Assembly: GCA_946902875.1 (NCBI GenBank) | Contig: OX336348.1 | Coordinates: forward strand, 18,873,741 to 18,937,740 | Direction: 5' to 3' | Source of the DNA: Nematopogon swammerdamellus | Lineage: Eukaryota; Arthropoda; Insecta; Lepidoptera; Adelidae | DNA: 64,000 nucleotides | Shown: positions 31,047-40,714 of the stretch, piece after piece | Numbering within the stretch: the stretch's first letter is position 1 | Layout of the letters: every line of letters starts with the position of its first letter | Position numbers and translations under genes: made by a program | The notes under the pieces: generated by a model | Told to the model about the DNA's origin: nothing | What the model saw: only the letters and a program-made list of their open reading frames with translations | Databases searched by the model: none

Positions 31047-31913
31047 TCACCACACAAATCGTAGCGCGTCGCGGTCTTTCCCACGAACGCGTACACGGAG
31101 GAACATTTCTTTCAATGACTTACCTCTCGACCAGGCTGCAGCGTCGATCACGAAGCAAAGTTTCTCCGGCTTTTTCGGGCTCGTTACGCCGAAGTGCGCC
31201 AGGTACCATGTGTGTGCTGTCACAGGCCTGTCGCAGCGTTCGGTGTAGCCGCGTTCGAACAGCTGCTCTATCTCTTTTTTATACCTAGCCGCATAGTTAA
31301 CATTTTTACTCATTTTACTGTCCGTGCTACGCACTCTGTTGACAGTCATCTGCTTATCGTTCTCACTTACGCGCTTGTCCAATAAGACGCCAACTGCGTC
31401 CAATTTGTTACTTTTTCTTACCAATTCGTGAAGCTCGTGGTTAATCGCGAAGTGGAACTGATGCTCCGCCGGTTTGCCATACTGACAGTATCCGTGGAGT
31501 ATCCATCCAAGTAGAGTCCGCGAGGCCATCGGTTCGTTCCGGCGTCCCATACGAATCTCTCTGCTCACTATTAGATGCACATTGTCTTGTCCAATAAGAA
31601 TCTCCGGTTGAGCATTCTCATAAGAAAGACCATCTAAGTCGGCTAGATGTTCGTACTTACGTACATCTCCGGTGATTGTTTGCGTGCTCAACCTTAAGCG
31701 CGCCAAAGTTCTAGCTCGTATCTCGTACATATCATTTCCATCAGTTTCCATAATGCGTAGCGTTACCTTCTTACTTGTTGTATCCGCTATCGCCTGACCC
31801 ACTCCCGAGATGAAGATTCCTTCCGGCTCACCCGCGAGGCCTAATCTCTGCGCGAGTCCGTCGGTCATCAACGTCACTGTTGACCCTTCATCTAGGAGAG
31901 CGTAAGTGTTCAC
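31047..31913 (-). CDS. pol: Bel-Pao protease and start of RT
   Basis: The ORF opens with NTYALLDEGSTVTLMTDGL, the aspartic protease signature of Bel-Pao. It continues through PEILIGQDNVHLIVS and SRTLLGWILHGYC, a conserved linker, into RT (KEIEQLFERGYTER, WYLAHFGVTSPKKPEKL, FVIDAAA). Just after, the frame goes from SRGKSLK directly to EMFLRVRVRGKDRDALRFVW, so the segment with the RT motif-A Asp is gone. A TGA ends the ORF, but the next ORF is in the same frame. Gag and this ORF overlap by four bases and differ in frame, with GTAAGGTG at the junction, so they may be joined by frameshifting. Confidence 0.85.
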   Translation of the reverse strand: MNTYALLDEGSTVTLMTDGLAQRLGLAGEPEGIFISGVGQAIADTTSKKVTLRIMETDGNDMYEIRARTLARLRLSTQTITGDVRKYEHLADLDGLSYENAQPEILIGQDNVHLIVSREIRMGRRNEPMASRTLLGWILHGYCQYGKPAEHQFHFAINHELHELVRKSNKLDAVGVLLDKRVSENDKQMTVNRVRSTDSKMSKNVNYAARYKKEIEQLFERGYTERCDRPVTAHTWYLAHFGVTSPKKPEKLCFVIDAAAWSRGKSLKEMFLRVRVRGKDRDALRFVW

Positions 31914-33532
31914 CTTACCTTTCGGTCAATTAGAGTGACAGGCGCTATCTTCAGACATGCTCTGTCGCTCGTCGCCGCTGCGTTTGTCACCGTCTCGTGC
32001 TGTCGCGAGGTCGCGCCGTCGACTGCAGTCGGTGCAGCGGCTGCGGCGGAGGCGGCGCACGTTGCCCATCCGGACGAGGCGGGGCCTCGTGCCGCGGTTG
32101 TGGAGGGGATATAAGCGTCTACGTCATCGCTCGTTCCTTTTCTGTGAGCGGTGCACATTGCGCTTGCGACGGCGGGAAGATTTAAATCTCTCCGCCATGC
32201 CAAATGTAACAGTGGGTGGTGACAGCGCTTACAGCCGTCTTTTCCACAATTACTTTTCCATTTACATTGATTACTCCGATGTCTATACCCCAGACACTGA
32301 AAACACGTTTGTAGATTACGGGCTACAACCCAACGATCTTCCGTGTTCATTTTATTGAACTTGTCACAAACAGCTAAATTATGTGATTTCGCGCATAATC
32401 CGCACTCTACTCCAGTCCTGTTAGCTGTCGAGGCCCCCGCGGTACCAGCGTGCGCTTGTCCTTGCGCACCCCGACCTTTCGACCTTCTTTCGGTCGCCAG
32501 GACCCCCGTGTGGGTCATCATGACCGCGCCCACGTGTGACGAATCGCTATTCCAACGTGTTCCACCTACCTCCTCAGCGGTGGCGGAGTGAACATCGTAG
32601 CGAGCGGCGCGCGTACTTTTCGCCGTCGCCTGCTCGCCTTTCTGCTTCTGTGGTTGCGTCGCGGCCGGCTCCCTCGGGGTCGCGCCGTACGCTCGCGCCT
32701 TCTTGACCTCTGACCGCAAGAAGCGCACCAAAGCAGCATTCTTTGACTCGGCGCCCTCGTCGTTGAGACTCGCCCAGTCTATCCATCTTGAATGCAGCGT
32801 AACTGGAAACTTTTCCAAAATTAACTGATTCACATCACATCTCATATGGTGATGATGTTCCTTTAACTTTTCAAGCACAGAAATACTGTTCTGGACCACA
32901 GATGTGAAGCCAGCTAGCTCCGTATGGTAGTCTAGCGATAGCTTCGGCAAAGACTTAATTTTCTTCTCTAGCTCGCGCACTATGTGAGCTGGGTGCGCGA
33001 ACCGTTCCTCCAACGAGTCGACGATCTCGTCCGGGTCGTCCGACATCGACAACAACATAGAAACAGCCTCTTTCGCCGGCCCTTTTAGGCACAAGCGCAG
33101 CCTCGCTAAGTTCTCCTCTTTAGTGAAGCGACTGTATTTCTTTGATTCTTCAAACGCACGTTTGAAGGCCATCCACTCACATACTGAACCACTGAATACA
33201 GGCAGAGCTCTACTAACCGATCGGTAGTCTAATTTTTCCTCTCGCCGTAAATGTAACTGCGACATTGCATCTACTATAAGTCTAGTGTGTTCAGCCATTA
33301 CCTCGTTACGCGGACGTCGGCCCGGCGTAGATGAACGCTCGCGTTGTCTTGTAGCGGGCGACTCATCTCTGCGTGGCGGCGACCGTCGCCGCGGCGGCGG
33401 CGTAGAATCAAATATTGTACTTACGTGCCGCGGCGGCGCGGAGTCCTCTCTCAGGCGATCTGACGGGGGCGGGGGGAGTAATACCTCACTTCGTTGTCCC
33501 TCTAGCCAACTGCGTACGCTGTCTCGGCGGCT
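31910..33532 (-). CDS. gag: Bel-Pao gag, C-terminal three quarters
   Basis: The segment continues gag after the R1-clade insertion. It contains a Pro/Arg-rich linker, the capsid-type region (LPVFSGSVCEWMAFKRAFEE, LARLRLCLKGPAKEAVSML, LEERFAHPAHIVRELEKKI) and a cysteine-rich C-terminal end (CGLCAKSHNLAVCDKF, CFQCLGYRHRSNQCKW, CGKDGCKRCHHPLLH) resembling the zinc-knuckle cluster of Bel-Pao gag. Removing the insertion and one 13-bp target copy (1768 bp) puts this part in the same frame as 35301-35864, giving about 728 codons. Confidence 0.88.
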   Translation of the reverse strand, partial: SRRDSVRSWLEGQRSEVLLPPPPSDRLREDSAPPRHVSTIFDSTPPPRRRSPPRRDESPATRQRERSSTPGRRPRNEVMAEHTRLIVDAMSQLHLRREEKLDYRSVSRALPVFSGSVCEWMAFKRAFEESKKYSRFTKEENLARLRLCLKGPAKEAVSMLLSMSDDPDEIVDSLEERFAHPAHIVRELEKKIKSLPKLSLDYHTELAGFTSVVQNSISVLEKLKEHHHHMRCDVNQLILEKFPVTLHSRWIDWASLNDEGAESKNAALVRFLRSEVKKARAYGATPREPAATQPQKQKGEQATAKSTRAARYDVHSATAEEVGGTRWNSDSSHVGAVMMTHTGVLATERRSKGRGAQGQAHAGTAGASTANRTGVECGLCAKSHNLAVCDKFNKMNTEDRWVVARNLQTCFQCLGYRHRSNQCKWKSNCGKDGCKRCHHPLLHLAWRRDLNLPAVASAMCTAHRKGTSDDVDAYIPSTTAARGPASSGWATCAASAAAAAPTAVDGATSRQHETVTNAAATSDRACLKIAPVTLIDRKVR

Positions 33533-34939
33533 ATTTGAGAAGGTACTGGTCAATAAGGTCCTATGTAAGTTCGATGACCGCCTATCATCGAACCAGTATG
33601 GGTTTCGGCCGAGGGTATCAACGGAGGATGCCACGGTCGAACTGTATAATCGAGTCGAAAACTCGAGCAGCAAATATGTTCTTGACATATTTGTTGACAT
33701 ATCGGGGGCGTTCGATAACCTATGGTGGCCCAGTGTTATGGATTCATTGCGTAAGCTTGATTGTCCCGGTAACGCCTATAAGCTCGTGAAGGATTATTTC
33801 AGTGGCCGAAAGGCCACTGTATGTTCGAAGTACGGGTCTGTGGCGAAACTGGTGACTAAAGGCTGTCCGCAGGGATCCGTCTTTGGTCCTACCATATGGA
33901 ACATCGTTTTCGATGGTAGTATCGATCGCGAAGTAGACGAGATTTCGTACGCAGATGATAAGGTCATTATTATACATGGTGATTCCAGGAAGGAACTGGA
34001 GCAAAAAGCTCAGAATGCGATTGATCGAATGAATGATTGGTGCAAAAGTGTAAAGATGACGCTCTCGACTAGCAAAACTGTAATGATGCTCTTAAAGGGT
34101 AAACTAGACACAAACAGGCCGCCCACCGTTAAACTGGACGGGCGTAGCCTCACTATGGTCAAAAGTTTTAAATACCTTGGGGTCATGCTAGACGAGAAAC
34201 TCGGTGTGGGCTCTCACGTGACGATGATCTGCGAAAAGTCCAAAAAACTGTTTCATGCTCTGGCCAAAGTGGCGAGCGCGACCTGGGGTGTTAGACAAAA
34301 AGCCTTAACCATTATCTATAGAGGTGTGGTGGAGGCAGTCTTGACCTATGCGTCGGCCAGTTGGTCACGTAGGCTTAATTGCCGACATATTAGGCAAATT
34401 AGAAGCGCACAGCGCTCTATCCTCTTGAGAGTCATAAGGGCGTACCGTACGGTCTCTACAGAAGCGGTATTCGCTATCGCTTGTGTGCTCCCCATTGATA
34501 TCCTAATACAGGAAAGGGTGAGCATGTTCAGCCGCAAAAGCGGAATTTGTGAACGATACGAGCGATATAGGGACATAGAGATTGGTACGGATGATTTGCC
34601 CATGACAATTAGAGGAAATTTAAAGAGCGTAGCGTGGAAATTTGGCAGGACGAATGGGCCAAATGTGAGAAAGGTCATCTCACGCGAGAGTTCATACCGA
34701 GAGTTATCGTAAAAATGAGAGGAAAGAAAGTATTTAGAGTGAATCACGAGCTGGTCCAGTTCCTAACTGGACATGGGAAGTTCGGAAAATACTTCTTTAT
34801 ATTCGGCATCATAGATAATAGCATATGCGAGTGCGGGGAACCGATCGATTCGGTAGACCACGTTCTCTTTGAGTGTTCTCTGAGCGATAACGCAAGGGGA
34901 GCACTCGAGAGCGTGGTCCAAAATGCTGGGTTGGTCTGA
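33533..34939 (+). pseudogene. R1-clade reverse transcriptase, 5'-truncated, one frameshift
   Basis: RT motifs run from LFEKVLVNKVLCKFDDRL through NQYGFRPRVSTEDA, DIFVDISGAFDNLWW (motif A), GCPQGSVFGPTIWNIVFDG (motif B) and ISYADDKVIII (catalytic YADD) to FKYLGVMLDEK. A frameshift near 34630 separates the RT frame (stop at 34712) from the C-terminal frame. That frame carries FLTGHGKFGKYFF and the cysteine-histidine motif ICECGEPIDSVDHVLFEC typical of R1-clade ORF2. The endonuclease is missing through 5' truncation. Confidence 0.88.
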
Positions 34940-35287
34940 CCCATAAGCAAAGATCTGTTTCTAGATGATCGGGTTATAGAGGGTTTCCGAGCTTTCTGTG
35001 CGGAAGTAATTAGAGAAAGGTCGTAGATGATCGCCGCCTCCCCGCGGTGGGGACGGAAACGAAGATCGGGTCACCCGCTTGCGGGTAATAAAAACCCCGA
35101 GAACGGCTAAAGGCGATCAGCTCGACTTTTGCCATTAGGGGTTAGCATAAATCACTAATGGTCAAAGCCGACAAAGTAAAAAAGAGATGTACAATTGAGA
35201 GAGAGCAATTGTTGATGAATGAGAGAGTAAGCAGTAAAAGGCTAAGCCTAATCTGCGTGTATGAACACAAATGAATGAATGAATGAA
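33533..35287 (+). mobile_element. 5'-truncated R1-clade non-LTR element inserted in Bel-Pao gag
   Basis: It starts within the RT domain and runs to a (GAAT)n tail. It is flanked by the 13-bp duplication TGTCTCGGCGGCT (33520-33532 and 35288-35300). The host gag frame is exactly restored by removing insert plus one target copy, and no other break is seen in gag, so the insertion is likely recent. Confidence 0.9.
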
Positions 35288-35300
35288 TGTCTCGGCGGCT

Positions 35301-35864
35301 GCCGTCTTCCTCTCGGTGTGCTGATTCCTCGAATCGGACGGAGCGCGCCTCCTCCTCGGCAGCGATGCGCGCGAGCTCCACCCGCTCCTTCTGCTTGACC
35401 AAGTCAAGCCGTCGGCGCCTCGACTCTTCCTCAATCGCGTGTGCCTCCTCCAAGGCTTTTAGCGCGGCCTGTTCGCGCAGGTACGCAGACCTCTTCGATG
35501 CGGTGGAGAATTCCGACATCGATTTGGTATGCGTATCTAGCCCGCCGCGGTCGGAGCGAGAGCGCACCGTACCTTTGGCGAGCTCACCGTAGAGACGGGT
35601 AGAGCCCTCGGCACCAAGCATAGTGCCTGGTACATCCGAGTCCGTGCGAGGCGTGACTGCGGATGTGTTAGTCGCGCGTGCGAATGATCGCAACGGCGGC
35701 GCGACCCTGTCGAGCGCGCTCGCGTGCGTACGCGCATCGCCCGCCGCGGCTTCACCCGCGGCTGGCGGCGCGCGCTGTGGCTCATTAACCGTACCCGTCT
35801 CCACGGGGACCCCTTCCTTCCGCGTGGTACTTCTGGTTTTCCTGAGACTGTGTTGGACAGACAT
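35301..35864 (-). CDS. gag: Bel-Pao gag, N-terminal part
   Basis: Starts at the Met at 35864, about 30 bases after the PBS. The region is basic and Ala/Arg-rich, with a coiled-coil stretch (ALKALEEAHAIEEESRRRRL, then VELARIAAEEEARSVRF). It is interrupted at 35300 by the R1-clade element; codons read beyond that point are element tail. Confidence 0.85.
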
Positions 35865-35895
35865 AGTATTTGTGGAAATGTTATCTGATCTGCGT

Positions 35896-35906
35896 TCGAA
35901 GGACCA
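35896..35906 (-). promoter_or_regulatory. Primer binding site of the Bel-Pao element
   Basis: Immediately after the 5' LTR the sense strand reads GTT then TGGTCCTTCGA. These 11 bases are complementary to the 3' end of insect tRNA-Tyr (as I recall it, ending CTCGAAGGACCA). The assignment relies on memory of the tRNA end. Confidence 0.65.
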
Positions 35907-35909
35907 AAC

Positions 35910-37062
35910 TATAGCCGACCGACCGACCAGCCTAGAAGTTCCTAGGGTCGGCCTTCCTCGGCGGGGACCTACTTACTCTGGCTTGAGGCGCACCTCTCTT
36001 CTTCGAAAGAAATACTTTTCATTGCTCTCGCCGCAACCCGTAACGCCGTCTATATCCGACGCACAGAGGGTCGCTGGAAGCCGGCGGCAGGTTGGCGAGA
36101 GCAAAGTGTTTTAAACAAACGTTTCATAAATAAAACACACGAAAAATATAAGCAAGTAAGTATACTCTGTGCTTTTGTGCTGGCGATAACAATTCCACAA
36201 GTACTATAAAAACAATCAAATAAAATAAACACGAAAAGAAATCTCAAAAAATATAAACTAATAATTACTCACTACAAATTACACAAAACAATTACATACA
36301 CAAGTCCCAAGAAAATCAATATCAAATTTAAATAGTTTTACTTTGAAACTACAATTTACATTACAGTCAGAAAATCTCAAAATACAACTCTTTTCACTTA
36401 CGTGATCGAACGATTACACAATAAATTCAAACAAATATTAACTGAGCTTTACAGGAAGTACCACGCGTTACAAACTCCAAGGAAGGAATGTCCGTGGTCC
36501 TGGGAGGGGGTATCCTTTTATACACTCCCCCGGACTCCAAATACGCAATAACATCATGCGCTGGTCCACGTGATTTTCTAACGGATACAAAACAAAATGC
36601 GCACAATGTATTTTGAAAACACCGCCAAAGCTTTTGGTTCGGTTCTTTCAATTTGCCGACATTTAAAAACAAACTATCTTATGATGAGTTAACGCAATAA
36701 ACAATAGTCGGCAGCTCGCCGTGTGAAAGTTTCGCTATCTCTTTGACCGGCGCGGTGCGGGCGGCTTTGACAAATAAACATCAAAACATCTTTGAGAAAT
36801 GCCGCCGTGGTAGATTTTAAAACGTAATACATTCTTTCTCACGCCTTGCATGTGCGCGTTTTATAACTTTGTTTACGAACAGAATGAACATATTATTTGC
36901 CTAATTATGTACAGATAAATATGCATTTTGCAACTAAACTAAGAGAACATTTGAACGCTTTCTTAACCGACTTAACAGATACCTAGAACTAGCAGTAATA
37001 CCTAGAACTAATAATACCTATTAATTAAGAATAAAGTTCGATACATTAGCGCGTTCGCAACA
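35910..37062 (-). promoter_or_regulatory. Bel-Pao 5' LTR
   Basis: A 1153-bp copy matching 27728-28877. It would hold the promoter and polyadenylation signals of the element. Sense strand starts TGTTGCG at 37062 and is followed on the outside by target copy CCTAT (37063-37067). Confidence 0.92.
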
Positions 37063-38189
37063 CCTATTATTGTCCTGAACTACTGCCTAAACCGCAACGA
37101 ACTACATTTTTCTTCCATTTTCCCTCTTTTTTTTCTGAAGCCTAGGTATCCTAGATTTGGATAGAATCTAGCCTGGTCTTAGGGCTCCACTTCAACGTAC
37201 TAGATTGTTATTCAATTTTCCCTTTTATTTAATAAAAAAATTTTCAATAAGTTTTTTTTTTCTTTTTTTTTTAACCCTAGGTATCCTAGATTTAGATTGG
37301 AACTATCCTGGTCTCAGGCACCACTGCGACGAACTAGCCTCCCACCAAAGTATATTTTGTATTTATACTTCACCCGATAGGTGTCGTCGAATAATTATTC
37401 CGAAATTCCACGCTTCCGCGAGTAACCTCTAAAATAAAACATGGCCTGCGTTTAGCATTCAAGTGATCTCTAGGTAAACTCAATCAATGTATACATACGT
37501 ATACACTGAGGTGTAGATGGACCCTGTATCTTCCTCTCTTCGAGGAAGCGTTGTGTAACCGTATAACCCAGAGTACTAACTCAATCCCTAGCTTTCTATC
37601 CTAACCTTTGTTCTTCGAATAATATTCTAACTACATATGTAATTTACTGCTTAAGTCCGCCTCTCCACTGTGTCTCTTCCATCACATTGTAATTGTCTGT
37701 TCTCTCCTCCCAGAAATTGTGTTAACCAGTAATTTTCATATTATTCAAACAATTTCCCCCGGAGGGGAAGTAAGAAGCTCCACGAGTCCGGGTTCCCTCA
37801 CCCGGGCTCTCCACGCTCCTCACAGTGGCCATCATCCATATAGGGCTGCTTTACTACCAGCAGCTCTATTTTGTATACCTAATGGCCCCCTCTGTTTCCT
37901 ATCCTGTGAAGAAACTGTTTCTCTTAGGAAGAGATTTAAAATGAAATTCGTGGTGTAATGTGGATGATTTAGGGCCCCTACGGACCCCAAATCCTAAAGG
38001 CGTGCGTGTGTGTGTAAGTGTGTGTGTGGTCCCTATCCTAACCTCGAAGTACTTCGTCCGACAGACTCCGCCTATCGAAAGAAGGCTACCACAGGTTTCC
38101 TCCTCAGACGGTCAGCTCAGCTTGCACCGGTCCTTAGAGTACAGCCACCCACATCGCCCAGATAGAATAGGTATCGCACTAACAGGTCA
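37063..38189. other. Unassigned G-poor DNA right of Bel-Pao
   Basis: No gene recognised. TATCCTAGATTTGGATAGAA at 37147 and a diverged second copy at 37280 form a loose ~130-bp repeat. A GT microsatellite lies at 38004-38030. Continuous with 27727 before Bel-Pao insertion. Confidence 0.5.
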
Positions 38190-38800
38190 TACTAACTGGG
38201 ACCTCACAGCCTAGCAGGACTAAGGAAAACCACTGAGGGGTACTTACCTGGTCTTCCTAGTACCTAACCGCACTAAATACTCTACTCTATGATACTACTC
38301 GTTCCCACGATGTGAACCCTCACTCCCTTGCAGGATTAAGGAGAATTAATTCACACAGCTACATGGCTAACCTACCATATGACTTTAGTACTAATCAAAT
38401 GAAATGGGTCCTCACGGCCTAGCAGGATTAAGGAGAATTACTGAGGGGTACTTACCTGGTCTTCCTAGTACCTAACCTCACTAAATACTACACACTATGG
38501 TACTACTCGTTCTCACGAAGTGAACCCTCACTCCCTTGCAGGATTAAGGAGAATTAATTCACACAGCTACATGGCTAACCTACCACTATGAGATCAGTAC
38601 TAATCGAATGAAATGGGTCCTCACGGCCTAGCAGGATTAAGGAGAATTACTGAGGGGTACTTACCTGGTCTTCCTAGTACCTAACCTCACTAAATACTAC
38701 ACACTATGGTACTACTCGTTCTCACGAAGTGAACCCTCACTCCCTTGCAGGATTAAGGAGAATTAAATCACACAGCTACATGGCTAACCTACCACTATGA
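38190..38800. repeat. ~209-bp tandem repeat (3 units)
   Basis: Units begin near 38196, 38402 and 38611, each with CCTCACGGCCTAGCAGGATT or a close variant. A second GCAGGATTAAGGAGAATTAA block lies within each unit. The last two units are almost identical. Non-coding. Confidence 0.9.
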
Positions 38801-38949
38801 ATTTAGTGTTTGAAGAACCTAACTACCCACGTTATAATTTGATAATTTAGCCAGAATTCCAATTGCGCTTCGACCTTATGTTACGTCTTCTTACCACGAG
38901 GCCGTGTCTCGTGATATCATTGAGAATGAACTGAATCTTGTGCGAACAA

Positions 38950-39290
38950 GCGTGTATGCTTATTCAGCATAGCTAGCGTTGCCCACCCAACATTCCACCG
39001 AAAGGAAAAGAACCTCGCATGAGTGCGCGCGTATGCATATTTCAGCAAAACCCGCAACCCACATACAACATTCCAAGGAAGAACCCTGTGAGATCGTGCG
39101 TGTATGCATATTTCAGCAAAACCCGCTTCCCTCACAACATTCCATGAAAGAACTCTGCGTGAGTGGGCGTGCATGCATATTTCAGCAAAACCCGCTCCCT
39201 CACCCAGTGCTCCAAAAGGGAAAGAGCCCTGTAATAGTATGCATGTATGCATATTTCAGCATAGCTCGCATCCCACACAGTGCTCCAATG
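38950..39290. repeat. ~65-bp tandem repeat (5 units)
   Basis: GTATGCATATTTCAGCAAAA recurs with a spacing of about 65-70 bp from 39032 to 39245, each followed by CCCGC and a CAACATTCCA or AGTGCTCCAA block. Short overlapping ORFs on both strands here derive from the repeat. Confidence 0.9.
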
Positions 39291-40075
39291 ATGGTCCATA
39301 TAAAATATTTCACATCCCTAATACTAGCAAATAATTTCTGAAAAGCCAGTATTGTTTCCAAAACTAGCCCAGCCACCAAAAGAAGACTCCAATACAATGC
39401 AAGTTAATAGAACTGGTCGAATTGCAACTAGAAAACTCCAAAATATAGCGCGGCGTCCGAGACTCACCAAAACGTTGATGCCGAAAAACAATGGCGCTCG
39501 ATGCGACTTAGCGATGACCGGGGCTCAGGCAAGTTGTTCCTTCGAGGCTCGCAGTTATACTAAAAGGTGCTCTTCCCGTGTTACACGCCCTTAAATAGCC
39601 TCCTTTCCATCTCCCATCCTCACCCCCACGACCAATTAGAAATCAGCCCCAACTTCGTTTCCACGTTTCCCATTGGTCGACTAATCACAATGCCTGAAGC
39701 AATTTTCCTTAAAAATGCGTTCCATATTTCCCTAAATCTTTTAGTAACTAATCTCTGAAAAATGCTACGAATTTACAAAAGTAGATGTAATACAGTCAAT
39801 TCGTCCTATTTCTTACTGCATGCCGACCTATAATACTTATCTATCATCATTTCTCGCTTATACGGTGTTGCTAGTCATTCCTGTTCAGAATGTATGCACG
39901 TTGTATTTTCTGCGCCTGACTACACGCCACCCGCTACAATTTCTACGCACCGCGGTCTCTTTGCTATACTCCCTACCCAGGCGCTAAACTAACTCCTACG
40001 CCTTATAACATTTTACCAGCCAGCCTTTATACGTCCTATTGCTAGCTATTTTTATTGAGGTAGGTTGTGATTCGT
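39291..40075. other. Unassigned DNA
   Basis: No gene, RNA or recognisable element. Composition shifts from G-poor to balanced near 39900. Confidence 0.45.
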
Positions 40076-40077
40076 CA

Positions 40078-40381
40078 CACATGTCAGTGCTTCCCCCTTT
40101 GATCGTGCCGGCTACACTGAACTGGTCGGAAAACACAGACTAATTATAGCCGTTTGGACCGACGTTTCATTCAGTGCGGTGGTACCAACCCGGGCGGGTT
40201 AAACCCTACCACCGAGTAAGATTAGGAGGGAAGGGACCTACAGTTTTACGAGGAATCCGAACCTCGGTCAGCCTCCAACGGTCAGCGGTCACCCATCCAA
40301 GTACTGACCGCGCCCAGCGTTGCTTAACATTCAATAGCGACAGTTGACTGTCTGCACCACTGAGCTATCGAGGCTGACAAA
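40078..40381 (-). mobile_element. SINE with tRNA-like/5S-like head
   Basis: Sense is the minus strand. The head has an A box TAGCTCAGTGG (40357-40367). A 5S-rRNA-like block follows (40286-40328; AAGCAACGCTGGGCGCGGTC, then AGTACTTGGATGGGTGACCG), then a B-box-like GGTTCGGATTCC (40252-40263). The family body follows (ACTGTAGGTCCC, GGTGGTAGGGTTTAACCCG, GGTACCACCGCACTGAATG, CCAGTTCAGTGTAGCCGG). The 3' end is truncated. Confidence 0.85.
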
Positions 40382-40454
40382 CTTGCACTGCCTTATTGCA
40401 TATAGCTGACGAAATTTTGGGCGCTTCGGATATGGGCAAGGTTACATTCCTAGT

Positions 40455-40707
40455 TTTTTTTTTTTTTTTTTTTATGGAAACTGACACGGTTGGCTTACAT
40501 CACCTACAACATCCATGATGTCAGCCCATAACACCGGGTGAACTTGGTGCCACGTCAGTGCCTCCCCTCGGTCGTGCCGGCTACACTGAACTGGACGGAA
40601 AACACAAACTATTTACATAGCCGTTTCGACCGACCTTTCATTCAGTGCGGTGGTACCACCCGGGCGGGTTAAACCCTACCACCTAGTAATATAAGAAGGG
40701 AGTCATA
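40455..40707 (-). mobile_element. SINE, 5'-truncated, with A tail
   Basis: A T run (40455-40473, the A tail on the sense strand) is followed by the family 3' body up to CACCTAGTAATATAAG. The Pol III head is missing. It lies immediately left of the decayed non-LTR element. Confidence 0.85.
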
Positions 40708-40714
40708 TCCCTTA

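Larger units (their letters stand above)
27728..37062 (-). mobile_element. Bel-Pao LTR retrotransposon, complete ends, defective pol
   Basis: Two near-identical LTRs (27728-28877 and 35910-37062) enclose gag, protease and remnants of RT, RNase H and integrase in minus orientation. The 5-bp target duplication CCTAT is present at 27723-27727 and 37063-37067. A primer binding site follows the 5' LTR. The element contains a nested R1-clade insertion at 33533-35287. Family assignment rests on the protease motif LLDEGSTVTLM, the FGATCSPAIA block and RNase H motifs typical of Bel-Pao. Confidence 0.93.

Noticed and set aside
33285..33532. Plus-strand start of the 475-codon RT ORF
   Set aside because: These codons are antisense to Bel-Pao gag. 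The R1-clade element begins at 33533, so the fusion is accidental.
35142..35300. C-terminal extension of the gag N-terminal ORF
   Set aside because: It reads into the tail of the inserted R1-clade element; true gag resumes at 33532.
40286..40328. 5S rRNA gene
   Set aside because: Only ~43 bases resemble 5S rRNA, embedded in a repeated SINE head; not a functional rRNA gene.
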